In this document: positions 34,745 through 44,032 of the stretch, piece by piece | Layout: each line of letters begins with the position of its first letter | Position numbering within the stretch: position 1 is the first letter of the stretch | Assembly: GCF_900114625.1 (NCBI RefSeq) | Contig: NZ_FOZL01000001.1 | Span: 1,364,001 to 1,428,000, forward strand | From: Granulicella pectinivorans | GTDB taxonomy: Bacteria; Acidobacteriota; Terriglobia; Terriglobales; Acidobacteriaceae | Length of the DNA stretch: 64,000 nt | Direction of reading: 5' to 3' | Notes under the pieces: model-generated | The model's input: only the letters and a program-made list of their open reading frames with translations | Told to the model about the DNA's origin: nothing | Databases searched by the model: none | Program-made: the position numbers and the translations under genes

Positions 34745-34780
34745 GTGACATCTGTCACCTCAGACTGCTGATTCGTGACA
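34745..34780. promoter_or_regulatory. Putative operator upstream of the ABC-two-component operon
   Basis: GTGACA-TC-TGTCAC (34745-34758) is a perfect 6-2-6 palindrome, and a third GTGACA occurs at 34775-34780, exactly 30 bases after the first. The arrangement suggests binding of a dimeric regulator, possibly the operon's own NarL-type protein. Confidence 0.45.
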
Positions 34781-34852
34781 CTGTTTTGCCGGGGCGGGGT
34801 CGCGGATGATTGGTTCTGTAAGCAGGTGACGCAGGACCTTGAGGTGATCGGC

Positions 34853-35800
<948 letters not shown>

Positions 35801-35914
35801 CGCAACCTGCTGGTGGCGAGGCACGCGATGGGGTGGGCTTTCGGCCCACAAACACAAAGCCCTCTCCACCTTCCGATTCTTCTCAAAATGTTTTTTGTAC
35901 GAAGGAGAAACACC

Positions 35915-36709
35915 ATGGCTACCAGTGCTCTTTATCCCGTCGCCGGAACTGCTCCGGTGGTGAACATCTTCGTGAAAGAGACGAAGTACGAGTTTCTGAA
36001 GCTGCTGCGGACACGCTCTTTCTCGGCCGCTACGATTGGGTTCCCGGTGATGTTTTACCTGCTGTTTGGCGTCGCGAACAGGCATGGCATCGAAGGGGGC
36101 GTGCATATTGCGAAGTACATGCTGGCGAGCTACGCGGTGTTCGGGCTGGTCGGTTCGGCATTGTTCGGGATCGGCGTCGGCATGGCGGGGGAGCGGGCCG
36201 CGGGATGGCTGGAGGTGAAACAGGCGAGTCCGATGCCTCCGGCGGCGTATCTGTTTGCGAAGTGCATGGCGGCGATTGCGTTTGGTTTGATCATCGTCTC
36301 GATCCTGACGACGATTGGCGTGACGATGGCGGGGGTTTCGCTGAGCGGGGTGGAGCTTGCCAAGATGATGGCGTTCACGGTGGCGGGCTCGACTGCCTTC
36401 GCGAGCATGGGGCTTTTGCTGGCTCTGGTGGTGCCGGCGAATGCGGCTCCCGGGATTGTGAATCTGATCTATCTGCCGATGTCGTTCCTGAGCGGACTGT
36501 GGGTGCCTTTGCACTTTCTGCCGCGCTGGCTGCAGGCGTTCGCTCCGGTGCTGCCGACGTATCATCTGTCGCAGTTGATGCAGAGCATCTTCGGGTACCA
36601 GGAGCCGGATGTTGCGGTCTCGACGCACTGGCTGGCGCTGGCGGGATTTACGATGCTGATGCTGGGCACGAGCTGGCTTGTCTTCAACCGGTCGCAGAAG
36701 AATGCCTAG
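35915..36709 (+). CDS. ABC-2 type transporter permease
   Basis: 264 residues from the ATG at 35915 (GGAGAAACACC upstream). Six membrane helices can be traced, beginning SFSAATIGFPVMFYLLFGVAN and ending WLALAGFTMLMLGTSWLVF. The ABC-2 membrane signature LIYLPMSFLSGLWVPLHFLPRWLQAFAPVLPTYH is split here for length: LPMSFLSGLWVPL and PVLPTYHLSQL are the key parts. It is the membrane partner of the upstream ATPase and is exporter-like. The downstream histidine kinase starts 70 bases on. Confidence 0.9.
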   Translation: MATSALYPVAGTAPVVNIFVKETKYEFLKLLRTRSFSAATIGFPVMFYLLFGVANRHGIEGGVHIAKYMLASYAVFGLVGSALFGIGVGMAGERAAGWLEVKQASPMPPAAYLFAKCMAAIAFGLIIVSILTTIGVTMAGVSLSGVELAKMMAFTVAGSTAFASMGLLLALVVPANAAPGIVNLIYLPMSFLSGLWVPLHFLPRWLQAFAPVLPTYHLSQLMQSIFGYQEPDVAVSTHWLALAGFTMLMLGTSWLVFNRSQKNA

Positions 36710-36779
36710 GGCTGTCGCGAGTACACTTCTGGCAAGGCGCTCCGGTGTTACAGGGGGCGCCGCTGCACGGGGAGAGAGC

Positions 36780-37931
36780 ATGACCGCACTGGAGAAGGCG
36801 AACGCGAGCAGCGACTGGACGAGGCGCAACGGGCCACAGGGCCGTCGCGACTATATCTGGCTGGTGTATTCGGTCTTCTACTTCATTGAACCGTTCTTTC
36901 GTCACAGCACGGCGTACTGGGTGCAATGCCTGGGAATCTATGCGGTGTTCCTGGGGTTGTACGTGGCATGCATGCGGGCCGTGACGCCGCGGACGAGTGC
37001 GTTGTGGGCGCTGAGCTTTACGGGACTTGGGCTTCTGTCGTACCCGGCGAACCCGGGTGCTTCCACCTTCTTTGTGTTTACGGCCGCGGTGTTTCCGCTG
37101 TGCGCGCCTTCGCGGAAGATGGTGGCGACGGTGCTCGCGACAGAGTGTCTGATGGTGGTGGCTGAGGGCGCGATCTTTCATGTGAATCTGATCAGCGTCG
37201 CTTCGACGGTGATGTTCATCGTCGTGATTGGGGTGTCGAATTTCTTTGTGGGAGAGCAGAAGCGCGCGGACTGCAAGTTGAGAATGGCGCATGAAGAGAT
37301 TGAGCAACTGGCGGCGGTGGCGGAGCGCGAGAGGATTGCGCGGGATCTGCATGATGTGCTGGGGCATACGCTTTCGGTGATTGTGTTGAAGGCGGAGTTG
37401 GCGGGGCGTTTGTTGCAGGAGGGCGCGGCGCAGGATCCGGCGCGTGCGGCGCGTGAGATCGCGGATGTCGAGAACACGGCGCGGACGGCGCTGAAGGAAG
37501 TGCGGGAGGCGATCGGCGGGTATCGTGCGCAGGGGCTTGCGGCGGAGCTGGAACAGGCACGGCGGACGCTGGATGCTGCTGGGGTTGCGTTGCGCTGCGC
37601 GGCAACGACACCGGAGCTTCCGGATGGCGGTGCGCACCGTGCGGTGCCGATGACGGTGACGCAGGAGACGGTGCTTTCGCTGGCGGTGCGCGAGGCGGTG
37701 ACGAACATCGTGCGGCATGCGGAGGCTACGGAGTGCCGCGTGAGCATTTCGACGACGAGCGGCTTCCATGCGCTGGAGGTGGAGGATGATGGGATGCATC
37801 GGATTGAGCGTGAAGGCAATGGGTTGCGTGGGATGCGGGAGCGGGTGGCGGCGCTGGGCGGGGTGTTTTCGATTGAGAGTGGAGCGGGGACGCGGCTGTT
37901 GATTCGGCTCCCGATCGAGGCTGCGCGTTGA
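36780..37931 (+). CDS. DesK-like sensor histidine kinase
   Basis: 383 residues from the ATG at 36780 (GGGGAGAG upstream). Five or six membrane helices occupy about 25-165. The HisKA_3 dimerisation domain carries H191 in ERIARDLHDVLGH, and the ATPase domain ends with NGLRGMRERVAALGGVFSIES, typical of the NarL/DesK kinase class. The N-box is AVREAVTNIVRHAEA. The stop codon overlaps the TTG start of the regulator. A membrane-only sensor without an extracytoplasmic domain suggests sensing of the membrane itself, or of the neighbouring ABC transporter, as in DesK and LiaS. Confidence 0.92.
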   Translation: MTALEKANASSDWTRRNGPQGRRDYIWLVYSVFYFIEPFFRHSTAYWVQCLGIYAVFLGLYVACMRAVTPRTSALWALSFTGLGLLSYPANPGASTFFVFTAAVFPLCAPSRKMVATVLATECLMVVAEGAIFHVNLISVASTVMFIVVIGVSNFFVGEQKRADCKLRMAHEEIEQLAAVAERERIARDLHDVLGHTLSVIVLKAELAGRLLQEGAAQDPARAAREIADVENTARTALKEVREAIGGYRAQGLAAELEQARRTLDAAGVALRCAATTPELPDGGAHRAVPMTVTQETVLSLAVREAVTNIVRHAEATECRVSISTTSGFHALEVEDDGMHRIEREGNGLRGMRERVAALGGVFSIESGAGTRLLIRLPIEAAR

Positions 37932-38548
37932 CGACTGCGAACAAGATTCGTGTGGTGATTGCCGAGGACCAGAACATGGTGCTGGGGGCGCTGGCGGCGC
38001 TGCTGGACCTGGAGCCGGACATCAAGGTGGTGGCGTGTGCGGCGAACGGTCGCGAGGCGCTCGACGCGGTGGTGAAGCTGACGCCGGATGTGCTGGTGAC
38101 GGATATCGAGATGCCGCTGATGACGGGGCTGGAGGTGGCGGCTCACCTGCGGGGGACGCATCCGGCGGTGCGGACGGTGATCCTGACGACGTTTGCGCGT
38201 CCCGGGTATTTGCGGAGGGCGCTCGATGCGGGGGCGCGGGGGTATCTGTTGAAGGATCGGCCGGCGGCGGAGCTGGCGGATGCGGTGCGGAGGGTGCATC
38301 GGGGACTGCGTGTGGTGGATCCGGCGCTGGCTGCGGAGGCGTGGAACGCGGAGCTGGATCCGCTGACGGATCGTGAGAGGCAGATTTTGCAGCGGGCCGG
38401 CGAGGGGCGTTCGACGGCTGAGATTGCGACGGCGTTGCGGCTTTCGGAGGGGACGGTGCGGAACTATCTTTCAGAGGCGATCGCGAAGCTGGATGCGTCG
38501 AATCGTATCGACGCGGCCCGGATTGCGCGGGCCAAGGGTTGGCTGTAA
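37928..38548 (+). CDS. NarL/LuxR-family response regulator
   Basis: 206 residues from a TTG at 37928 that overlaps the kinase stop (TTGA). The receiver has the acidic pair E13-D14, phospho-acceptor D59 in LVTDIEMP, the Thr in ILTTFARPGYL and the Lys in YLLKDRPAAEL. The C-terminal LuxR helix-turn-helix reads LTDREREILQ-like (LTDRERQILQRAGEGRSTAEIA) with LSEGTVRNYLSEAI as recognition helix. Closest known type is DesR. It likely controls the ABC genes in front of it. Confidence 0.93.
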   Translation: MTTANKIRVVIAEDQNMVLGALAALLDLEPDIKVVACAANGREALDAVVKLTPDVLVTDIEMPLMTGLEVAAHLRGTHPAVRTVILTTFARPGYLRRALDAGARGYLLKDRPAAELADAVRRVHRGLRVVDPALAAEAWNAELDPLTDRERQILQRAGEGRSTAEIATALRLSEGTVRNYLSEAIAKLDASNRIDAARIARAKGWL

Positions 38549-38613
38549 AGGTTGCCTGGTTGACTATCGTCCCGTTCGAGGCATCAGACCTTTAGAACGA
38601 GGAGGATGCACCG

Positions 38614-39264
38614 ATGAAGACTTCGCTGAACCAGATCACACAGGCAGTTGCTCTCTGCGCCGTTGCTGTACTGGGCGTGGCAGGTTGCAAGAAAACTGCC
38701 GACAATTCGCTGAATTACAAGAGTGCGCTGAATACGTACTACGACGCTCATCCGGCATGTCTCTGGACGCAGTCGAAGAAGTTCCCGACGCAGGCGAACA
38801 CTTCGGATGGCGACAAGACGGCACCGTTCGATGCGCTGGTCGACCAGGGGCTTCTGGTCCGCACCACCGGCGAGAAGAAGGAGCTGATCATCCTTTCGAA
38901 GCAGGTGACGAACTACGATCTTTCGGACCAGGGACGTTCGGCGTGGACGGCGGATGTGAACCAGCCGGGATACGGCAACTTCTGCTATGGACACTGGTCG
39001 GTGTCGTCGATCGACAGCACGACGCCCACGACGGATCAGCCTGGAGCGACGACGCAGGTGAGCTATCACTATGGGCTTTCGGGAACGCCGGCGTGGGCGA
39101 CGGCTCCGGAGACGCAGAACGCGTTTCCCAGCATCCGGGCGAATCTTGCGCCGAACCTGACGGGCTCTGCGACGCTTTCGAACACGACTGGAGGATGGGT
39201 GGTGTCGAGCGCTTCGGGAAGCACGCGGGCGGCTACGAGCGCGGATGGAAGCGTGGTCGAATAG
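38614..39264 (+). CDS. Lipoprotein of unknown function
   Basis: 216 residues with GAGGAGG upstream. A lipoprotein signal (AVALCAVAVLGVAGCKK) puts acylated Cys at about residue 25. The mature part is Thr/Ser-rich with a folded middle (residues about 40-140, LVDQGLLVRTTGEKKELIIL then YGNFCYGHWSV) and two Cys that may pair. A Ser/Thr/Gly-rich tail ends it. No family is recognised. It follows the response-regulator gene by 65 bases but has a separate leader and is not obviously part of that operon. Confidence 0.75.
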   Translation: MKTSLNQITQAVALCAVAVLGVAGCKKTADNSLNYKSALNTYYDAHPACLWTQSKKFPTQANTSDGDKTAPFDALVDQGLLVRTTGEKKELIILSKQVTNYDLSDQGRSAWTADVNQPGYGNFCYGHWSVSSIDSTTPTTDQPGATTQVSYHYGLSGTPAWATAPETQNAFPSIRANLAPNLTGSATLSNTTGGWVVSSASGSTRAATSADGSVVE

Positions 39265-39310
39265 TGGACTCGAAGCAGTCGCCTTGCGATAAACGGGGCG
39301 ACGTTTCATG

Positions 39311-39346
39311 AAAAGAGGCCGACAGGAATCGCTGTCGGCCTCTTTT
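39311..39346. terminator. Bidirectional terminator
   Basis: A perfect 15-bp stem AAAAGAGGCCGACAG/CTGTCGGCCTCTTTT with a six-base loop lies between the convergent lipoprotein and S9 peptidase genes. It has T runs on both strands. Confidence 0.9.
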
Positions 39347-39366
39347 GTCATGTGTGATGGTTTTTG

Positions 39367-41859
39367 TTACTTACTTTGCCAGAGGTCGTTGCCGGTGACA
39401 TCGAACTCGGTGTCGTTGGGTTCATCCGCGTCGGGGCCAAGGCCCATGGCGGACATCAACCGTTCGGGTGGCTGCATCTCGTACTCCTTCGGGGGTGTGT
39501 TGCCGGCGAGGTAGCGGACGAAGTAGTCCCAGCGGCGGCGGGTCATGTACTGGGTGGCGTAGCCGTATCCGTGGGGGACGTTGGGGATCATCAGGAGGTC
39601 GAAGTCCTTGTTGGCCTTGATGAGCTGCTCCACGACGATGAGGGTGTTATTGGGTGGCACGTTGTCGTCGAAGGTGCCGTGCGCGAGCAGGAGATGGCCC
39701 TTGAGGTTCTTGGCGTAGTTCTGGTTGGCCTGGCTGTCGTAGCTGGAGGAGCCATCGGCACTGATGGTTTCGAGGCCCGACCACTTCTCGGCCCAGTCGT
39801 CTTCGTACTCGCGGTTGTCGTGGTTGCCGCTCTCGGCGATGCCGACGGCGAAGAAGTCGGGGAAGTGGAACATGGCGCCGGCGGTGGCGTTGCCTCCACC
39901 GGAGTGGCCGTAGATGCCGGCCCGGGAGAGGTCGATGAAGGGATACTTTGCGGCAAGGTCCTTCATGCCGGCGACCTGGTCGGGGATGGTGGCGTCGCCC
40001 ATGTCGCCGTAGTAGAACTCGTGGAAGGTCTTCGAGCGCCATGGTGTGCCCATGCCGTCGATGCATACGACGACGAAGCCGAGCTCGGCGAGGGACTGCA
40101 GATCACCGTGCGCGGCGGCGAAGGTGCGTGCGCCGCAGGAGCCGGTCTGGGGGCCGGGGTAGACGTGGTTGATGATGGGATACTTGCGGCCCATCTCGAT
40201 TTTGGTGGGCTTGAACATGAAGCCGTAGAGGTCGGTTTTGCCGTCGCGGCCCTTGACGGTGATGGGGGTGGGGGGAACCCATCCGCTGGCGAGGAGACGG
40301 CTGATGTCCTGGCGGCCAAGCTGCACGGCGATGCGGCCGGTGGCGTCGTCGCGGACGACGGCGGTCTGGGGCTCGGTGACGGTGGAGTAGACGTCGACGA
40401 AGAACCTGCCGTCAGGGGACAGGGTGATCTGATGGTCGGCTTTCTCGGGCGAGAGCAGCTTCATGTTCTTGCCGTCGAAGTCGATGCGGTAGAAGGCCTC
40501 GTAGTAGGGGTCCCAGCCCTTCTCCTTGCCGACAGCCTTGAAGTAGAGGACGCGGGCCTTCTCGTCGATCCGCAGGACCTGCGTGACGTTGCCTTCGCCG
40601 GTGGTGATCTGGTTCTTGAGCTTGCCGGTGGTCAGGTCATAGAGGTACATCTGGCCCCAGTTGTCGCGCTCGGAGAACCAGAGGAACTCGTTGGAGGCGG
40701 GCAGGTATTTCCAGTTGACCTTGCCGTTGCCGCTCTCGAAGAACTTGGGCACGGTCTCGGTGTAGACCTCGCGGATGTCGCCGGTCTCGGGGTTGGCGAT
40801 GCGCAGCCATTCCTGCCGGTGGTCGCGGGCGGTGGAGACGAAGGCGATGGATTTGGAGTCGTCGCTCCACATCACGTCGTCCCAGCCGGAGCCGCCGCGG
40901 CAACTGATGTCGTCGCACAGGGTGGAGCGGTGCTGGTCGGGCGGCATCTTGAAGCGGACGACCTTCTTGGCGGGCACGTCGATGACGACGCGCTCGATCA
41001 TGGTGATGTCCTTGTCACCGGCGAGGGGATACTTCCAGGCCTCGAGCTTGGGGTGACCGTTGTTGGTGCTGATGAGGTACATGTCACCGGTCTTGCGCTG
41101 GTCCTGCTGGAAGGTGGCGATTTTGTTGGAGTCGGGGGACCAGACGAGGATGGGGTTGTTGGAGTGGGTCCATCCGGCGTTGTCGGTGGCGTAGCCGTAG
41201 TTCTTCTGGCCGTCGGTGGTGAGCTGGGTCTCTTCGCCGGTCTTGACGTCGCGGATCCAGAGGTTCCAGTCGCGGATGAAGGCCTGCTTCTTTTTGTCGG
41301 GGGAGAGCTCGGCTGCGGCGCGGTTGCGTCCGCCACGACCGCCTCCGCTCCCCTGTCCGCCGCCCGGCAGGGGGGTGCATGTGCCGGCACCGGCCATGTC
41401 GCAGTGCATGCGCATGGCGCTGCCCATGCTGACGGTGAAGGTCTGTCCGTCGCCGGGGGTGAAGTCGGTGATGGGCAGGCGATGAGGATCGATGGTGCGG
41501 GGGGCGGCCATGCCGTCGGGCAGGGGAGCCTTGGCCATGGCGGCGTTGAGCGCGGCGGCGAGTTTTACCTGGTCGAAGGCGGGCGTTTTGGTGCCCTTGG
41601 CGGGGTCGACCATGAAGAAGACGACGCCGTCGTCGCCGGTGTCGCGATACCAGAAGCGCCCGTCGGGCAGGAAGGTAGGCGTCGCCATGGTGTGCTGGAC
41701 GAGGGGGTTCGCCCCGTAGGCCATGAACTTTTCCGCGTTGGCGTAGTCGTCTTTGGTCAGGATCCGCTGCTGGGATACGGCGGCCAGAGGCAGCAGGCAG
41801 GCACCGAGAAGGGCGGCGCTGGTTGCAACGCGAGATACAGGTTTGGTGCGCGACGGCAT
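39367..41859 (-). CDS. S9 family dipeptidyl-peptidase IV-like protease, secreted
   Basis: 830 residues from the ATG at 41859 (GAGGAGAACGTTC upstream). A signal peptide covers about 1-30. The N-terminal beta-propeller (about 80-560) contains a DPP4-type YLYDLTTGKLKNQIT blade; the alpha/beta hydrolase domain carries S653 in YGHSGGGNA, the Asp in HGTFDDNVP and the His in NVPHGYGY. A Gly/Arg-rich insert (GGGQGSGGGRGGR) interrupts the propeller at about 165-180. It releases dipeptides from the N-terminus of peptides outside the cytoplasm. It stands alone. Confidence 0.9.
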   Translation of the reverse strand: MPSRTKPVSRVATSAALLGACLLPLAAVSQQRILTKDDYANAEKFMAYGANPLVQHTMATPTFLPDGRFWYRDTGDDGVVFFMVDPAKGTKTPAFDQVKLAAALNAAMAKAPLPDGMAAPRTIDPHRLPITDFTPGDGQTFTVSMGSAMRMHCDMAGAGTCTPLPGGGQGSGGGRGGRNRAAAELSPDKKKQAFIRDWNLWIRDVKTGEETQLTTDGQKNYGYATDNAGWTHSNNPILVWSPDSNKIATFQQDQRKTGDMYLISTNNGHPKLEAWKYPLAGDKDITMIERVVIDVPAKKVVRFKMPPDQHRSTLCDDISCRGGSGWDDVMWSDDSKSIAFVSTARDHRQEWLRIANPETGDIREVYTETVPKFFESGNGKVNWKYLPASNEFLWFSERDNWGQMYLYDLTTGKLKNQITTGEGNVTQVLRIDEKARVLYFKAVGKEKGWDPYYEAFYRIDFDGKNMKLLSPEKADHQITLSPDGRFFVDVYSTVTEPQTAVVRDDATGRIAVQLGRQDISRLLASGWVPPTPITVKGRDGKTDLYGFMFKPTKIEMGRKYPIINHVYPGPQTGSCGARTFAAAHGDLQSLAELGFVVVCIDGMGTPWRSKTFHEFYYGDMGDATIPDQVAGMKDLAAKYPFIDLSRAGIYGHSGGGNATAGAMFHFPDFFAVGIAESGNHDNREYEDDWAEKWSGLETISADGSSSYDSQANQNYAKNLKGHLLLAHGTFDDNVPPNNTLIVVEQLIKANKDFDLLMIPNVPHGYGYATQYMTRRRWDYFVRYLAGNTPPKEYEMQPPERLMSAMGLGPDADEPNDTEFDVTGNDLWQSK

Positions 41860-41989
41860 GAACGTTCTCCTCGGAAACAGCGGGCAATACGAGTTCAGAC
41901 GAGATTCTGCCCGGAAAAGCTGACGGAAATCCAAGCCTGAAGGCGTGCCCGGAAGTTTCGCATCAGTCTAGCATTTGGTATATCAACCG

Positions 41990-42757
41990 TTACGACTTGC
42001 TCGTGCCGGATGGGGTACGGATCTTCCAGAGTATCTGGCGGAGGATTCCCATCCAGACGGGGATGTCTTCGGTCTCGAGCCGCATGCGGTGAAGGCGGCG
42101 GCGCACCTGCTCCATGGAGGCGCTGGCGGCGTGGCGGCGGGTGTACTCGGTCTCATCGAGGACTTCGTAGAGGAGCGCCATGAGGCGTTCGATCTCGGCG
42201 GCGTCGGCTGCCTGGACCTTGACGCCTTCGGGCGCGACGCCGGGGCGGACGAGCTCCCAGAGGCAGACGGCCACGGCCTGACCAAGGTTCATGGAGGGAT
42301 GCCGGATGCCTTCGTACTCTTCCATGGGGATGGTGAGGAGAAGATCGCAGAAGCTGAGGTCTTCGTTGGAGAGGCCGGTTTTTTCGGAGCCGAAGAGCAG
42401 GGCCACGCGGCCTTCCCCGGCGGCTTCACTGCGTATGCGGACGGAGGCGTCGGCGAGGCCGAGGAGGGGATGCCGCAGATCGCGCTCCCCGACGGCCGTG
42501 GTGCCGATGACGAGGGTGCAGCCCGCGACGGCTTCGGCGACGGTCGCGGAGAGGGTCGCGGACTCGAGGACGTCGGAGGCGTCGATGGCGGACTTGGCGG
42601 CCTCGAAGGGGATGGCGAACTCGTTGACGACGTGCAGATCGTGGAAGCCGAAGTCATGCATGGCTCGCGCGACCGCGCCGATGTTGCCGGGATTGCGGGC
42701 GCGCACGAGCACGATGCGGATGCGTGTGCGATCGATGGAACGGGAAGGGGAACTCAC
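41990..42757 (-). CDS. TrmJ-like tRNA 2'-O-methyltransferase (SPOUT family)
   Basis: 255 residues from a GTG at 42757. The SpoU/TrmJ signature is complete: VRARNPGNIGAVARAM, the knot motif LLFGSEKTGLSNEDLSFC and SMNLGQAVAVCLWEL. The C-terminal extension of about 80 residues (AEIERLMALLYEVLDETEY...RRLHRMRLETEDIPVWMGIL) is also the TrmJ type, whose enzymes methylate position 32 of tRNA. The base specificity cannot be read from the sequence. It is convergent with nothing and alone on the strand. Confidence 0.88.
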   Translation of the reverse strand: MSSPSRSIDRTRIRIVLVRARNPGNIGAVARAMHDFGFHDLHVVNEFAIPFEAAKSAIDASDVLESATLSATVAEAVAGCTLVIGTTAVGERDLRHPLLGLADASVRIRSEAAGEGRVALLFGSEKTGLSNEDLSFCDLLLTIPMEEYEGIRHPSMNLGQAVAVCLWELVRPGVAPEGVKVQAADAAEIERLMALLYEVLDETEYTRRHAASASMEQVRRRLHRMRLETEDIPVWMGILRQILWKIRTPSGTSKS

Positions 42758-42792
42758 TTCATGATTCTACTAATCGATGCCGCCAACGCAGC

Positions 42793-42822
42793 GCAGGGCC
42801 GGGGAGAGATCCCTGGCCCTGC
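42793..42822 (-). terminator. Hairpin terminator behind the YXWGXW gene
   Basis: GCAGGGCC/GGCCCTGC form an eight-bp stem with an inner GGGA/TCCC pairing, 28 bases beyond the stop of the upstream minus-strand gene. No strong T tract follows. Confidence 0.5.
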
Positions 42823-42849
42823 GTGGTGTCTGGTTGGAGCGGCTGGTGT

Positions 42850-43839
42850 TTAGCGGTGGTGCTCCCCGCCGCCACCGCGAGGTGCCTGGGCATGCGGTTG
42901 AGCCTGCGGCCTTGCGGCTTCCTGACGAGGCGCCGCCTGGGGCCTTGGCGCTGCCTGGGGCCTCGCCTCCGCCTGGGGACGTGCCTGCGGCTGGACCTGC
43001 GCCCTGGCCTGTGGCGCTGCGGCAGCGCGGTTGTTCTGGAAGCTGCCGTTGCCGGGCGTGTTGGGACGGGCAGCATTGTTTCCTGCAGGCCGGTTCTGGG
43101 CATTGCCACCGAAGCCGCCACGCGCCGGGACAGCCGTGTTCATCGCACCGGGACGAGCCATGGCGGCGACCTGAGGATGTCCACCATTGGCCGAGGCGAA
43201 GTTGGCTCGGTTGGTGCTGGCCTGCTGGAAGTGAGCCTGCTGCACGCTGGTGGGCTGCACATGGTTCTCATGCTCGAACTGAGCTTCCTGCGCCGAAGGA
43301 CGAGCCTGGATGCCACCGCTGCCGCCGTTGAAGCTGGTGTGGTTGTTGATGACGGTGTTGTTGATCGTGACGCGGTTGACGTAGGTGTTGTGGATCACGG
43401 CGGTGTTCACGTGTGAGTAGGCCGCGTTGTAGGCGAAGTGGCCGCCGCGCCATTCACCGCCATAGAAGCCGCTGCCGACGTATCCGAAGCCGTAGTTGAT
43501 GCCACCATAGAAGCCGACGTGGGGTCCCCAGTATCCGGCGTGGAAGATGTAGGCACCACCGCCCCATCCCCAGTATCCGGGCGTCCAGAGGAGGCCGACG
43601 GTGGGCGGCTGGACCCATACGCCGGGAACCCAGTAGTAGCCGCCCGGACCGTAGGCCCAGTAGCCGGGAGTCCAGAGATACCCGTCGCCGGGGCAGATGG
43701 GCTGTGCATAGACGGGCAACGCAGGGGGCGCAAAGCCCACGGAGATAATGACCCCGGCGTAGGAGGCCAGAGGCGCGAGGGCCAGAGCGGCCAGCACCAG
43801 AAACTTGCGAAATGTCTGAGTCGTCTTCAGGTTCTTCAT
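42850..43839 (-). CDS. YXWGXW-repeat secreted protein with Ala/Pro/Gln-rich tail
   Basis: 329 residues with GGGAGCAAG upstream. A signal peptide covers 1-28. The N-terminal part has tandem aromatic repeats of the form LWTPGYWAYGPGGYYWVPG, matching the YXWGXW family found in many soil bacteria. A middle segment with Asn-rich text (VNRVTINNTVINNHTSF) is followed by a tail of about 90 residues of repeated PQA/RPQA units. The aromatic region may sit at the envelope; the tail is disordered. The function of the family is unknown. Confidence 0.85.
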   Translation of the reverse strand: MKNLKTTQTFRKFLVLAALALAPLASYAGVIISVGFAPPALPVYAQPICPGDGYLWTPGYWAYGPGGYYWVPGVWVQPPTVGLLWTPGYWGWGGGAYIFHAGYWGPHVGFYGGINYGFGYVGSGFYGGEWRGGHFAYNAAYSHVNTAVIHNTYVNRVTINNTVINNHTSFNGGSGGIQARPSAQEAQFEHENHVQPTSVQQAHFQQASTNRANFASANGGHPQVAAMARPGAMNTAVPARGGFGGNAQNRPAGNNAARPNTPGNGSFQNNRAAAAPQARAQVQPQARPQAEARPQAAPRPQAAPRQEAARPQAQPHAQAPRGGGGEHHR

Positions 43840-44032
43840 TGTCTTGCTCCCTTGCGATACAGGTTCGGCCGGGCTGTAGGCGTTGCGGTGAAACTTTCTT
43901 CGCGAACCGCCGTCCCGCGTACAGTTGGTTTCAACCCACGCTCCCTTAGGAAGTTCCGAAAAATCGCGTTCGCCGCTTCGATTTGGTGCCCAACGTCCAC
44001 AGCCCGCCGCGTTCTAAACTGGAAAAGACCCC

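Noticed and set aside
39364..41940. 858-residue plus-strand frame over the S9 peptidase gene
   Set aside because: It is Val/Gly/Asp-rich antisense of a well-supported peptidase with a signal peptide and catalytic triad.
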